Positions 1-9,238 of a DNA stretch of 64,000 bases are shown here, in pieces. Positions within the stretch are counted from its first letter, which is position 1; the number at the start of each line of letters is the position of its first letter. The stretch is from contig NZ_APND01000001.1 of assembly GCF_040361215.1 (NCBI RefSeq), forward strand, positions 930,001 through 994,000, read 5' to 3'. Position numbers and translations under genes: made by a program. Under the pieces are notes generated by a model. The model had not been told where the DNA came from and ran no database searches. It saw only the letters and a list, made by a program, of their open reading frames with translations. This DNA is from Salinisphaera dokdonensis. Lineage in GTDB: Bacteria > Pseudomonadota > Gammaproteobacteria > Nevskiales > Salinisphaeraceae.

Positions 1-261
1 GTCGCGCTTGTCGTGGCCGGTGTCCACCGTGGCCGGATCCATCGTGACCTCGACGCGGCTGGTATCGCCTTCACGATCCATGACGATCTCGCCGCCGGTA
101 ACGTCGATACGACCGTGCATGGTCGACAGGCCCATATGCCCGATCTCGAAATTGCCGTAGGTGTGAGACGGATCGATGGTGTAGGTCTCGGCCGCGCTGG
201 CCACACTGGCCGTACCGGCGAGAAGGCTGGCCGAGGCCAGTCCGAGCAGTATTTTATTCAT
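1..261 (-). CDS. YceI-family periplasmic protein, N-terminal part (cut by window edge)
   Basis: Read on the minus strand from the ATG at 261, the product starts with a clear signal peptide (MNKILLGLASASLLAG, then cleavage near SVASAAE). The mature start is ETYTIDPSHTYGNFEIGHMG, which matches the opening strand of YceI proteins, followed by STMHGRIDVTGG. YceI proteins are periplasmic lipocalin-like barrels that bind polyisoprenoid or similar lipids. The C-terminal half lies outside the window, so completeness cannot be judged. A lipid-binding role is family knowledge, not seen directly. It is divergent from nei. Confidence 0.85.
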   Translation of the reverse strand, partial: MNKILLGLASASLLAGTASVASAAETYTIDPSHTYGNFEIGHMGLSTMHGRIDVTGGEIVMDREGDTSRVEVTMDPATVDTGHDKRD

Positions 262-432
262 CCAAATCACTCCGTTGCGGGTTGGACCGCCCGTGGTGGG
301 CGATGCATCCGAGTCTAGCGTATTTACGGTTACGCGCAGTACGACAGGTACAGGACCGTGGGTCGGCTCATCCGCGGCGCCTGGTCTCGCGTAGCCGCAG
401 ATCATTCTTCACCTTGCTGAACGAGTCACTGC

Positions 433-1275
433 ATGCCCGAAGGGCCGGAAATCAGGCGCATGGCCGACGATATCGATCGGGCGGTCGGCAACGACGAGGC
501 GCGCTCGATATTCTTCGCGTTCGATCGTTACAAGCGCTTTGAGCCGTCGCTGACCGGCCGCCGAATCGAGGCGGTCGAGCCCCGTGGCAAGGCGGTGCTC
601 GTATTCTTCTCGGCGAGTGACAGCGACGGCCCCTGGTGTGTCTATAGTCACAACCAGCTTTATGGCCAGTGGCGTATCGGCCGCGCCGATCACGAACCGG
701 ACACCCGGCGCCAGCTGCGCTTCGCCATCATCGGCGACACGCGTGCGGCGCGGCTCTACAGCGCCTCGGATATCCGGGTGGTACGAACCGACGCGTTGAA
801 CGACGTGCCCTATCTCGCAAAGCTCGGCCCGGATCCGCTCAACGACGAATCGGTCGACGACGCAGTACTCGACGATCGGCTCGATGACAGGCGCTTTGCC
901 GGCCGCGCGCTGGGCGGATTGCTGCTGGATCAGCAGTTCATCGCGGGCATCGGCAACTATCTGCGTTCCGAGATCCTGTTCGAAGCCGGCCTGCACCCGG
1001 CACGCAAGCCGCGCACGCTCTCGACCGACGAACGCGGGCGGCTGGTCACCGCCGTGCGTGTGCTGATCGAACGCGCCTATCGCCTCAAGGGCATCACCAA
1101 CGATCCCGAACGCGCAGAGCGCCTCAAGGCTGAGGGCAAGCGCTTCGGCGCCCGCCGACACATGGTCTTCGAACGTGCCGGCAAGGGCTGCTACCGATGC
1201 GGCACCGCGATCGAGAAAACACGTATCGCCAGCCGCCGACTCTATGCCTGCCCGGCGTGTCAGCCGGCTAGTTGA
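433..1275 (+). CDS. nei: Endonuclease VIII, DNA glycosylase/AP lyase
   Basis: Base-excision repair enzyme of the Fpg/Nei family that removes oxidised pyrimidines and nicks the abasic site. The protein starts MPEGPEIRRMADDIDRAV, giving the catalytic Pro2 and Glu3. It carries the Nei-typical YSHNQLYG segment, LLLDQQFIAGIGNYLRSEIL in the helix-two-turn-helix part, and a C-terminal zinc finger (CYRCG and CPACQ). At 280 residues it is slightly longer than E. coli Nei (about 263). The 3' end overlaps the convergent ExoD-like gene by 8 bases. Identification is by motif and overall similarity; Nei fits better than MutM because of the EIRR start and the NQLYG motif. Confidence 0.93.
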   Translation: MPEGPEIRRMADDIDRAVGNDEARSIFFAFDRYKRFEPSLTGRRIEAVEPRGKAVLVFFSASDSDGPWCVYSHNQLYGQWRIGRADHEPDTRRQLRFAIIGDTRAARLYSASDIRVVRTDALNDVPYLAKLGPDPLNDESVDDAVLDDRLDDRRFAGRALGGLLLDQQFIAGIGNYLRSEILFEAGLHPARKPRTLSTDERGRLVTAVRVLIERAYRLKGITNDPERAERLKAEGKRFGARRHMVFERAGKGCYRCGTAIEKTRIASRRLYACPACQPAS

Positions 1276-1858
1276 TCAGGGTGAAGACGAAGTAACCGGC
1301 CAGCCCGGCCGGCACTATCCCGGCCAGCACCCAGAAGCCGTCGCGGCCCGTCAGCCCCAGGCCCATGAGGGCGATCGCGAACGCGGGCGCAGCTGCAGCG
1401 AAGGGAATGATCTCGAGCGGAATCATGCAGGCGCCGAGCACAACACAAGCGACGCCGATCAGTCGCGTGGATGCGCCCTCGACCAGCACGTGCAGGCGCG
1501 GACGCACCAGCCGGTCGATACGCCGGGTCCACGGCGTAAGCCGTCGCGAGACCTGCTTGTAGCGTTGACGCTCGATCGATAGCTCGCGCAGTTTGGCCGG
1601 CAGCCACGGATAATCCTTGCCGAACACGAGTTGGGTCGAAACGAGCGCGATCGAGATGCCGCATACGCTCGGTATGCCCGGCACCGCCCCGGTCGGCAGT
1701 GCCGCAATCAACGCGAACATGAGCACCAGCGGCCCGTAGCCGCGTTCGCCGATGACGGTGAGAATCTCGCCAATCGACAGACGATCGCTGGCGCCCGCGT
1801 CGCTTGGCGTCGAATCAAGCGATTCGAGCAGCGCGGTGAGTGTCGTGGCTTCGCCCAT
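1268..1858 (-). CDS. ExoD-like inner-membrane protein
   Basis: A 196-residue membrane protein of the exopolysaccharide synthesis ExoD family. Visible features are an N-terminal soluble part (TTLTALLESLDSTP), then GYGPLVLMFALIAALPTGAVPG, the family hallmark, and further hydrophobic segments near residues 120-150 and 165-190. ExoD affects exopolysaccharide production and alkali tolerance in rhizobia, but the biochemical role is not settled. The start at 1858 (MGEATT) is preferred over an upstream extension from 2059 because the extension has no family similarity and runs into the promoter area of the next gene. Confidence 0.82.
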   Translation of the reverse strand: MGEATTLTALLESLDSTPSDAGASDRLSIGEILTVIGERGYGPLVLMFALIAALPTGAVPGIPSVCGISIALVSTQLVFGKDYPWLPAKLRELSIERQRYKQVSRRLTPWTRRIDRLVRPRLHVLVEGASTRLIGVACVVLGACMIPLEIIPFAAAAPAFAIALMGLGLTGRDGFWVLAGIVPAGLAGYFVFTLIN

Positions 1859-1997
1859 GCGGGGGCTTCTTTGCAAGGTCTGAATGAGCGTCAGACTAGC
1901 ATGGGCGGGCGATGTTCCCTGCTGGCGCCCGCGTTTGCAGCACGCGTTGCGCGCGTCGTTTATTGTATGGGGCACATATTTCCAAGCGGAAACCAGC

Positions 1998-2981
1998 ATG
2001 CAATACAAACGCCTCGGCACGACCGGCACGAAAGTCTCGCCGCTATGCCTCGGCACCATGACCTATGGCACGCCTGAGTGGCGAGAATGGGTGCTCGACG
2101 AGCAGGCCAGCCGGCCGTTTATCAAGCAGGCGCTCGATGCCGGCATCAATTTCTTCGATACCGCCGACATGTATTCGCTGGGCGAATCCGAGCGGGTTGT
2201 CGGCAAAGCGTTGACCGATTACGCCAAACGCGATGACTTCGTACTCGCAACCAAGGTCTTCATGCCGATGGGCGACGGGCCCAACGATCGCGGCTTGTCG
2301 CGCAAGCACATCATGTCCGCCATCGACGGCTCGCTGGAAAGACTGGGGACCGACCATGTCGATCTCTATCAGATCCACCGCTGGGATTACGACACGCCCA
2401 TCGAGGAAACGATGGAAGCGCTGCACGACGTGGTGAAGTCGGGCAAAGCGCGCTATATCGGCGCTTCGTCGATGTACGCCTGGCAGTTCGCCAAGGCTCA
2501 GCAGGTGGCCGAGCGCAACGGCTGGACGCCGTTCGTGACCATGCAGCCGATGTACAACCTCGTCTATCGCGAGGAAGAGCGCGAGATGCTGCCGCTATGC
2601 GCCGATCAGGGCGTGGGCGTGATTCCTTGGAGCCCGCTGGCACGCGGGGTACTCGCCGGCAAGACGACCCAGGGCGAGGGCGGCGAGAGCATGCGCGCCA
2701 AGACCGACGAGAACACCCGCAAGTGGCAGCTCGGCGGCGAGATCGACACGCCGGTGATCGATGCCCTGCGTGAGGTGGCCGACGCACGCGGCGTGCCCAT
2801 GGCACAGATCGCACTGGCCTGGGTAGCGTCCAATCCAATGATTACGGCGCCGATTGTGGGCGCCAGCAAATCACATCACCTCGACCAGGCAATCAAGGCG
2901 ATCGATATCGAACTGACCGCCGACGAAAAGGAAAAACTGGAAGCGCCCTACGCGCCCCACCCCATCGCTGGGCACAACTAG
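1998..2981 (+). CDS. Aldo/keto reductase
   Basis: A 327-residue NADPH-dependent aldo/keto reductase, probably reducing small aldehydes or ketones. It begins MQYKRLGTTGTKVSPLCLGTMTYG, has the catalytic region FFDTADMYSLGESE (Asp and Tyr of the tetrad), then VDLYQIHRWD and the cofactor-binding IVGASK. An upstream in-frame start at 1884 would add 38 residues with no family similarity, so ATG 1998 is preferred. The substrate cannot be predicted. A second, more Tas-like family member lies at 39700-40740. Confidence 0.9.
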   Translation: MQYKRLGTTGTKVSPLCLGTMTYGTPEWREWVLDEQASRPFIKQALDAGINFFDTADMYSLGESERVVGKALTDYAKRDDFVLATKVFMPMGDGPNDRGLSRKHIMSAIDGSLERLGTDHVDLYQIHRWDYDTPIEETMEALHDVVKSGKARYIGASSMYAWQFAKAQQVAERNGWTPFVTMQPMYNLVYREEEREMLPLCADQGVGVIPWSPLARGVLAGKTTQGEGGESMRAKTDENTRKWQLGGEIDTPVIDALREVADARGVPMAQIALAWVASNPMITAPIVGASKSHHLDQAIKAIDIELTADEKEKLEAPYAPHPIAGHN

Positions 2982-3005
2982 CGCGGCCGGCTTCCAGGCT
3001 GGCTG

Positions 3006-3030
3006 AAGCCGGGCTTAACGCCCGGCTTTT
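3006..3030. terminator. Bidirectional intrinsic terminator between convergent genes
   Basis: Nine-base stem (3006-3014 with 3020-3028), five-base loop and a short T run on the plus strand with an A-rich flank for the minus strand. It lies between the stop codons of the aldo/keto reductase (2981) and the convergent transglycosylase (3035) and can serve both. Confidence 0.75.
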
Positions 3031-3034
3031 CATG

Positions 3035-4345
3035 TCAGCCCGCGGCCGCGCGGATGCGGCGCAGCAGTTCGTGCGTCGGATAGCCGTCGGCGGTCATCCC
3101 GCTCGCACGCTGGAATGCGCGCAGACCGCCACGGGTATTCGGGCCCATGATGCCGTCCGGCGTGCCGGTGCCATAGCCGAGTTCGTTGAGCAGGCGCTGC
3201 ATTTCCTTGATGTCGGTGCGCGAAAGACTGGCCAGCGTTCGCGGCCAGTCGCCGTACACGCCCGGCTGCCCGGCGAGTCGGTCCGAAAGAAGGCCCACGG
3301 CCAGCGCATAGCTGGTGGCATTGTTGTAACGCAGGATCGTGCGGAAATTCGGGCCCACCAGAAACGCGGGACCGTGCGCGCCGGCCGGCGCGATGATGGA
3401 TGCCGACTCGAACGACGGCAGGCCGCGGCTATCGACCGCACGCACGCCGGATTGGCGCCAGGTGGCGGTCGAGCGGCGGGTATCGAGCTCGGCCTGGGCA
3501 TAGTCGAAGTTCGGCGGCAGCACCACCTCGCGGCCCCAAGTGGAACCGCGCTGCCAGCCGTTGGATTTCAGATAGTTGGCGGTCGAACCCATGACGTCGG
3601 CGATGCTGTTCCAGATGTCGCGCCGGCCGTCACCGTCCTCGTCCACCGCGTAGGCATTGAAGCTGGTAGGGATGAACTGGGTATGGCCCATCGCACCCGC
3701 CCAGGAACCGCGCATGCGATCGCGGTCGATATCGCCGTTGGCGAGAATCTCGAGCGCGGCGTAGAGCTGTTCTTCGGCAAAGCGCGAACGCCGGCCGTCG
3801 TAGCCCAGCGTTGCGAGCGCGTCGATCGTCTCGTAGCTGCCGAAATTGCTGCCGTAGTTGCTTTCCACCCCCCAGATCGCACCGATGATCGTGCGCGGCA
3901 CGCCGTAGCGCTGTTCGACCTCGCGACCGATGCCGTCGTATGTCGCTAGTTTGTCCCGGCCCTGGCGAATGCGCGTATCCGAAACGGCGCTATCGAGATA
4001 GCCCCAGATCGCGCGGCTGAATTCAGGCTGACGACGATCCAGCTCGATGATGCGCGGCTGGAACGCGGCGCGGCCGAAGGCTTCGTCAAGCACGTCGCGC
4101 GACACACCGCGCGCGCTTGCACGCTGGCGAAACGAGGCCACCCAGGCATCGAAGCCACGGCTGTCACGCGCGGTAGACGTTGCCGGCTGAGGCTGGCGAA
4201 TCTCCGCCGAGCGCGCCTCGGATGACGTCGACGACTGCGGCGTGGATTCGTTCTGTGATGTCGCGCTTGCTACAGGATCGGAGGCGCAGGCTGCGACTGA
4301 TAAACAGAAGACGGGGACGAGAAAATGACGGGGCTGGATCGGCAT
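3035..4345 (-). CDS. mltB: Lytic murein transglycosylase, MltB family, with peptidoglycan-binding domain
   Basis: Cleaves peptidoglycan glycan strands to give 1,6-anhydro ends, probably at the outer membrane. The N-terminus has a lipoprotein signal (lipobox VAAC, Cys near residue 20), then a Ser/Gln/Thr-rich linker to about residue 65. The catalytic domain follows, with IIGAIWGVESNYGSN containing the catalytic Glu, and AGAMGHTQFIPTSF. The last 60 or so residues (TDIKEMQRLLNELGYG, DGIMGPNTRGGLRAFQ) are a PG_binding_1 domain. At 436 residues it is longer than E. coli MltB (361) because of that domain. The start has a normal signal peptide and no competing Met. Confidence 0.92.
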   Translation of the reverse strand: MPIQPRHFLVPVFCLSVAACASDPVASATSQNESTPQSSTSSEARSAEIRQPQPATSTARDSRGFDAWVASFRQRASARGVSRDVLDEAFGRAAFQPRIIELDRRQPEFSRAIWGYLDSAVSDTRIRQGRDKLATYDGIGREVEQRYGVPRTIIGAIWGVESNYGSNFGSYETIDALATLGYDGRRSRFAEEQLYAALEILANGDIDRDRMRGSWAGAMGHTQFIPTSFNAYAVDEDGDGRRDIWNSIADVMGSTANYLKSNGWQRGSTWGREVVLPPNFDYAQAELDTRRSTATWRQSGVRAVDSRGLPSFESASIIAPAGAHGPAFLVGPNFRTILRYNNATSYALAVGLLSDRLAGQPGVYGDWPRTLASLSRTDIKEMQRLLNELGYGTGTPDGIMGPNTRGGLRAFQRASGMTADGYPTHELLRRIRAAAG

Positions 4346-4443
4346 GATGAAGGGGCTGAACGAAGGGCGCTGCCAGTGTCCGGCAAGCGCGCGGCGGATT
4401 CAATTATCTTCTTGGCACGCCTGTCCCGGCCGTGCCGAGCGGG

Positions 4444-5643
4444 CTATACGACGGCGCCCGCCGCCTGCGCCGACGCCCAGGCCCACTGGAAATTGTGACC
4501 ACCGAGATGGCCGGTCACGTCGACGACTTCGCCGATGAAATAGAGGCCCGGCACGTCACGCGCCGCCATTGTTGTCGACGACAAGGCACCGGTATCCACG
4601 CCGCCGATGGTGACCTCAGCGGTGCGATAGCCTTCTGTGCCGTCCGGCGTGAACGGCCATTCGGTCAGCCGCGTGGCGAGCGCCGCGCAGGCCTGGTCGT
4701 CGAGCTGGCGCAGGCGATGGTTGCCGAGAGACGCCTTGCCGACCTCGTTGCACAAGGACTGAGCCAACCGACGCGGCAGACGTTCGGCAAGTACGGTGGC
4801 CAGCCGCGCGTCAGGCCGGGCATCACGGCGTTCCGTGAGCCACTGCTCGACATCGGCGCCTGCAAACCAGTCCACTGCCACGGTATCGCCGGGCTGCCAG
4901 TAGGACGACACCTGCAGCATCGCGGGTCCGCTCAAGCCTCGATGGGTAAACAGCATGCCGGCATCGAAGTAAGCGTCGTTGCAGCGTGCCTCCACATCCA
5001 GACCCACGCCAGAGAGCGCGCCGAAGGCCTTGCCCTGACCCCCGTTGAGCGTGAACGGCACCAGCGCGGCGCGCGTATCACGTACGGCCAAGCCGAACTG
5101 GCGCGCGATGCGATAACCGATACCGCTTGCCCCCATCTTCGGGATCGATAGGCCGCCGGTGGCAACCACCAGTGATTCGCCGCGAACGCTGCCGGCCTCG
5201 GTATGCACGACGAACCCTGCGCCATCCCTCGCAACGCTCTCGACCGGCGCGCGCACCCGTATTTCCACGTCTGCCGCCGCACACTCCTGCAGCAGCATGG
5301 CCACGATCTGCTTCGACGATTCGTTGCAGAACAGCTGCCCTTTCTCCTTCTCGTGATAGGCGATGCCGTGCGCTTCGACCGCGGCGATGAAATCGGCCGG
5401 CGTGTAGCGCGCCAATGCCGATTTACAGAAATGCGGGTTCGCCGAGAGAAAATTCTCCGGCGTGCTGTACAGGTTGGTGAAATTACAGCGCCCGCCGCCA
5501 GACATAAGTATCTTCTTGCCGCAGCGCTTGCTGCCTTCGAGCACAACGACGCGCCGGCCGCGCGCAGCGGCCACGGCCGCGCACATTAGCCCGGCGGCGC
5601 CGCCACCGAGCACGATCACATCTTTTGACTGATCGCCGCTCAT
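4444..5643 (-). CDS. FAD-dependent oxidoreductase, HI0933/YhiN family
   Basis: A 399-residue flavoprotein of the HI0933 (YhiN/BaiN-like) family. Residues 8-40 hold an FAD-binding Rossmann motif (DVIVLGGGAAGLMCA), followed by the family-specific KRCGKKILMSGGGRCNFTN and, near the C-terminus, GLYFIGEVVDVTGHLGGHN. Members reduce flavin-linked substrates, but most have no proven substrate; the BaiN name comes from bile-acid metabolism and should not be read as function here. The gene stands alone between the transglycosylase and the lipoprotein/TRAP-like operon, with the ATG at 5643. Confidence 0.88.
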   Translation of the reverse strand: MSGDQSKDVIVLGGGAAGLMCAAVAAARGRRVVVLEGSKRCGKKILMSGGGRCNFTNLYSTPENFLSANPHFCKSALARYTPADFIAAVEAHGIAYHEKEKGQLFCNESSKQIVAMLLQECAAADVEIRVRAPVESVARDGAGFVVHTEAGSVRGESLVVATGGLSIPKMGASGIGYRIARQFGLAVRDTRAALVPFTLNGGQGKAFGALSGVGLDVEARCNDAYFDAGMLFTHRGLSGPAMLQVSSYWQPGDTVAVDWFAGADVEQWLTERRDARPDARLATVLAERLPRRLAQSLCNEVGKASLGNHRLRQLDDQACAALATRLTEWPFTPDGTEGYRTAEVTIGGVDTGALSSTTMAARDVPGLYFIGEVVDVTGHLGGHNFQWAWASAQAAGAVV

Positions 5644-6006
5644 CGGCGGCTACGGGGGATATGCATGCGGCCGTGTCCTTGCACGTGAATGCCTGTTTCG
5701 AGAAGGGCTGGAGGACAGAATTGTCGCACGGCCAACATTCTGAACGGATCAGGCCGAATGGATTACTGCTGCCTGCAACGACCGTCCGCCAATGGCTGGG
5801 ACTTGGTTTCGTCACGCGTAAAAGATATATTTTCCAAACTGCCGGCCGATACCGTTTCGGGATTCCAGTCTCGTCAAGCGCGCATCAGCGGCACTCGGCA
5901 GACTGCGCTCAGGGGGTTTGCCAGCATAAAAAAACAAGTACGCAGCCGCGACTGCGTGGTGCGGGACACCAACGATTAAAACAATCCGAAGGAGGGCGAG
6001 AACGCC
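5644..6006. other. Intergenic region upstream of the TRAP-like operon
   Basis: Divergent upstream region of 363 bases with no convincing gene. Open frames here have no protein-like composition and cross into the lipoprotein gene in another frame. It contains one AT-rich stretch (5818-5836) with a plausible promoter, listed separately, and a purine-rich ribosome-binding site (aaggagg-like) near 5988-5995 ahead of the ATG at 6007. Confidence 0.6.
5803..5831 (+). promoter_or_regulatory. Putative sigma-70 promoter for the lipoprotein/TRAP-like operon
   Basis: TTGGTT at 5803-5808 and TATATT at 5826-5831 with a 17-base spacer, in a locally AT-rich patch. It lies about 175 bases upstream of the first gene of the operon. 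Prediction only. Confidence 0.4.
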
Positions 6007-7026
6007 ATGCTGAAGAGACTATCGCTGCCGATAATGGCAGGTCTTGTCGTAGGCCTGAGTGGCTGTGGGCTGATCTACAAGCCGACCGGCCACGTGCTCG
6101 CCCACTATTCCCAGGACGAAGTCGTACCCTACGTGCTGGGCAGCGGCGACCTGGATCTTTCCACCTGCGGCACCGGCATGGGTCAGCATCAGTTGCTGGC
6201 CTCGTTCAGCCGTGTGATCGGTCGCCCCTCCAAGGTATTGCTCAACACCAACCTGCTCGCGGGTCTGTGCTCGGAAACCAAAGCGCAGGAAGAGCAGCTG
6301 CGTTTCGCCCGCGCGTTGCGCAACGGCGACACGGCAGAAGCCCGCGACGCCCGCGTGGAGTCGCAGCGCCTTTTCCGCCGTACGGCCTTGCGTCGTTATC
6401 AGGTCTATCGAGACACGGTGGATGCCTTCGGTGAGCTCGGCGACGGCAACTGCCCTTCCTACGGCAACGACACCGAGGAATTCGAATACATGGTGGGTAC
6501 GCTCACCTCGATCCAGGCATTGCTGAGCGATATCCAGGCCTCCAGCAGTGTCGGCGTCCCACAGGACGTCGCCGCCAAGGCCGGCCGCGCGACCGACTGC
6601 ATGGACAACGAAAAATGGTGGGGCGTACCGAACGCACTTCAGGCCGTGGTCTGGCTGAGCGTGCCGGGCACCACACCGGACGGCAAGGATCCGTGGACGC
6701 AGCTCAAGGAAGCCGCCGATTATGGCGCCAGCAAAGGCATGCCGTTGCCGGCCATGCTGTATGCGATCGCCGGTTTCGGACAATCCAACGACGAGCGTGA
6801 AAAGGAAGGCATTCGTCAGGTCGCCGAGATCTACAACGCCGGCGACGCGCCCGAGGATTACCTCATCCTGTCCGAAGTCGCCTATGCCCAGGCGCTGTAT
6901 CTCTCGGATCGCATCTGGACCCGCGAGACGGGCCAACGCACGCCCTTCCTCGCGCTCGGCGACTTCCCGGGCGATGAGGACGACAGCTCCGATTCCAACT
7001 TCGACGCCGGAAGCTTTCTTAACTGA
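6007..7026 (+). CDS. Predicted lipoprotein of the AdeT/TRAP-like transport locus
   Basis: A 339-residue protein starting with a type II signal peptide (MLKRLSLPIMAGLVVGLSGCG, lipobox LSGC), so probably an outer-membrane or periplasm-facing lipoprotein. The mature part is mainly helical and rich in Ala, Glu and Asp, with several scattered Cys and an acidic C-terminus (DDSSDSN). I do not recognise a named family; by context it could play the part of a TRAP-associated lipoprotein. It overlaps the permease start by one base (TGATG at 7024-7028), so the two are co-translated. A good ribosome-binding site sits a few bases upstream. Confidence 0.75.
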   Translation: MLKRLSLPIMAGLVVGLSGCGLIYKPTGHVLAHYSQDEVVPYVLGSGDLDLSTCGTGMGQHQLLASFSRVIGRPSKVLLNTNLLAGLCSETKAQEEQLRFARALRNGDTAEARDARVESQRLFRRTALRRYQVYRDTVDAFGELGDGNCPSYGNDTEEFEYMVGTLTSIQALLSDIQASSSVGVPQDVAAKAGRATDCMDNEKWWGVPNALQAVVWLSVPGTTPDGKDPWTQLKEAADYGASKGMPLPAMLYAIAGFGQSNDEREKEGIRQVAEIYNAGDAPEDYLILSEVAYAQALYLSDRIWTRETGQRTPFLALGDFPGDEDDSSDSNFDAGSFLN

Positions 7027-9155
7027 TGACTAGCCAAATCGAGTCCAGCGGGTCGGCAGCAGCCGACCCGCACGCCGGCGATGTGTCGACGACATACAGC
7101 GCTACCCGCAACTGGTTGATCACCCTGCCGGTGGCCGTGCTGCTGCTGTTTGCCATCCTGTTCGGCACCAGCGCCTTTATTCACGGCCAGTTGCTGAGCC
7201 TTGGCGGCGACATCTGGCAGAACTACAACATGCTCCGCTACGACATGTCGGAACCGACATGCGACCCGGACATGGATATCGATGCGCGCATCGCGCAGAG
7301 CCAGTCGACGACCGCCGACGCAGACAGCCTGTTCGATGCCGGGCCTTCCGATCCGGAAGCCAAGCGTCGCTCGCTCGAGGGTCAACGCGACCAGTGCCGA
7401 GCGAGCTACGAGCGCTACGAATACAACAACGAGATGACCTCGACATCGACGCTACGGGCTTTCCGTACCCTCGAGTTGAGCATGGGCCGCATCAACCAGA
7501 TGGGCCAGGGATTCCAGGCCTATATTCTGGTGCTTCTGATCATGCTCGGCGGCTTCATCTCCCTCGCGCTCAATGAACAGATCGGGCTGCGCACGCCCAA
7601 ATCACGAATCGATTACCGGGTAAGCGCCGGCGCCCAGGTGGCCGCCAACCTGGCCATGGCAGTCAGCGGCTTCGTGTGGCTGCGTCTCGATTCGGGCGGC
7701 GAGTTCGCATTGAATCTGCTCTGGCTGATCGGCTTTCTCGCCTTGGCCGCAGTTGCGACATATCGCCTGTTCAAGTTACCGGCGAACGCCCCATCGGGCG
7801 GCTCGATTTTCCACGCGTTACTGACTATTCCGCTGTACTGCTGGCTTGCACTGGTCAGCATCACCTACTTCTTCATAGCCGAAGGCTATGTGGCCGGACC
7901 GGCGATTCAGCTGACCAAGATGATCCGTTTCGCGGATCTCTATACCGGCATCGGGCTGTACGTGTGGGTGGGCATGATGCTCAAGCACACGCGTATCGCC
8001 GAGGTGATCTTCGGCCTGTTCCGCTCCTGGGACATGCGCCCGGAATTCGTGGTCATTCTCGTCGTGCTCGCTTCGGCCTGGCCGACCGCCTATACCGGCG
8101 CTTCCGGCATTTTCGTGCTGGCAATCGGCGCGGTGATCTATCAGGAACTGAGGATTGCCGGCACCTACCGCCAACTGGCCGTGGCTTCCACTGCCATGTC
8201 CGGCAGCATGGGCGTCGTCCTCAATCCCTGCCTGATGGTCGTGATCATTGCGGCGCTCAACCGGCAGGTCACCACGGATCAGCTGTTTGGCTGGGGCCTG
8301 TATGTGTTCGCGCTGACCGCGCTCATCTTCACCGGCTTCGTGTATCTCACGCGCAAGAGCAAGCCGTATATCGCCACACCGGATACCGCGCTGCCCAAGA
8401 TGCGTGAGGCGATCGGGCCACTAATTCCGTATGTGGTGATCGGCGTGGCCGTGGTCCTGCTGTACACGCGTCTTCTGGGGCAGAGCTTCAACGAGTTCTC
8501 GGCGCCGGTGATCCTGCCGATCATGCTGATCGCGCTACTCGGATATGACCGCTGGCGTGCCAAGCGCCTGTACGCTGAGGCGATCTACAAGGCAGATCGT
8601 GGCCAGGCCAAGGCCCCCGACCACGAGCCGGCCGGCTTCTGGAACGCACTGCGCTCCTCGACCGCCGATACCTCGATGCTGCTGGGCGCCCTGCTCATGC
8701 TCATGGTGCTGTCGATCGTGTTCGGTGGCGTCATGGAGCGCTCCGGCATCATGGAGCTGTTCCCTGAAAACCTCGGCAACGTCTGGTATGCGACGGCTAT
8801 CCTGGTCGTGATGCTGGTGTTCATCGGCATGATCATGGAGCCCTATGGCGCCATCATTCTGGTGAGCGCGACGCTCGCGCCGGTGGCCTACGAGAACGGC
8901 ATCAATGCAATCCATTTCTGGATGATCGTGCTGGTCGCCTTCGAACTGGGCTATCTCAGCCCACCGGTGGCGCTCAACCAGTTGCTGACCCGACAAGTGG
9001 TCGGCGATGCCGAGATACAGCTCGCCAAGGCCGAAGTAGCCGACGACCCGAGCTTCTGGCGTCGTCATGAGGCGATGCTGCTACCGATCACGGTGATGGC
9101 CTCGGCACTGGTTCTGGTCGCTTTCGTGCCGCTCATCTTCATGCACCTGTTCTGA
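7026..9155 (+). CDS. TRAP-type large permease (DctM-like) with N-terminal extension
   Basis: A 709-residue inner-membrane protein. Residues from about 330 onward look like a DctM/TRAP large subunit: WPTAYTGASGIFVLAIGAV matches the TGASGVF hallmark, and the end has FIGMIMEPYGAIILVSATLAP and GYLSPPVALNQLL. Before it comes a first membrane helix near residues 35-55, a soluble loop of about 110 residues (some 60-165) with Cys residues, and further helices near 165-310 that may stand in for the small DctQ subunit. Many TRAP large subunits are about 430 residues, so this is an extended or fused form. It lies between the lipoprotein and two solute-binding proteins, implying an uptake system of unknown substrate. 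Confidence 0.82.
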   Translation: MTSQIESSGSAAADPHAGDVSTTYSATRNWLITLPVAVLLLFAILFGTSAFIHGQLLSLGGDIWQNYNMLRYDMSEPTCDPDMDIDARIAQSQSTTADADSLFDAGPSDPEAKRRSLEGQRDQCRASYERYEYNNEMTSTSTLRAFRTLELSMGRINQMGQGFQAYILVLLIMLGGFISLALNEQIGLRTPKSRIDYRVSAGAQVAANLAMAVSGFVWLRLDSGGEFALNLLWLIGFLALAAVATYRLFKLPANAPSGGSIFHALLTIPLYCWLALVSITYFFIAEGYVAGPAIQLTKMIRFADLYTGIGLYVWVGMMLKHTRIAEVIFGLFRSWDMRPEFVVILVVLASAWPTAYTGASGIFVLAIGAVIYQELRIAGTYRQLAVASTAMSGSMGVVLNPCLMVVIIAALNRQVTTDQLFGWGLYVFALTALIFTGFVYLTRKSKPYIATPDTALPKMREAIGPLIPYVVIGVAVVLLYTRLLGQSFNEFSAPVILPIMLIALLGYDRWRAKRLYAEAIYKADRGQAKAPDHEPAGFWNALRSSTADTSMLLGALLMLMVLSIVFGGVMERSGIMELFPENLGNVWYATAILVVMLVFIGMIMEPYGAIILVSATLAPVAYENGINAIHFWMIVLVAFELGYLSPPVALNQLLTRQVVGDAEIQLAKAEVADDPSFWRRHEAMLLPITVMASALVLVAFVPLIFMHLF

Positions 9156-9238
9156 TGCGTCCCTGGACAACGACGGCGCGTAAACCGAAAAGCAAACCTT
9201 CAGCCCGTTCTGAAGATAACTCCGGAGGAAGAAACCCC

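Noticed and set aside
5625..6434. 269-residue plus-strand frame running from the flavoprotein start into the lipoprotein gene
   Set aside because: Low-quality composition and crosses a gene with a clear lipoprotein signal in another frame.
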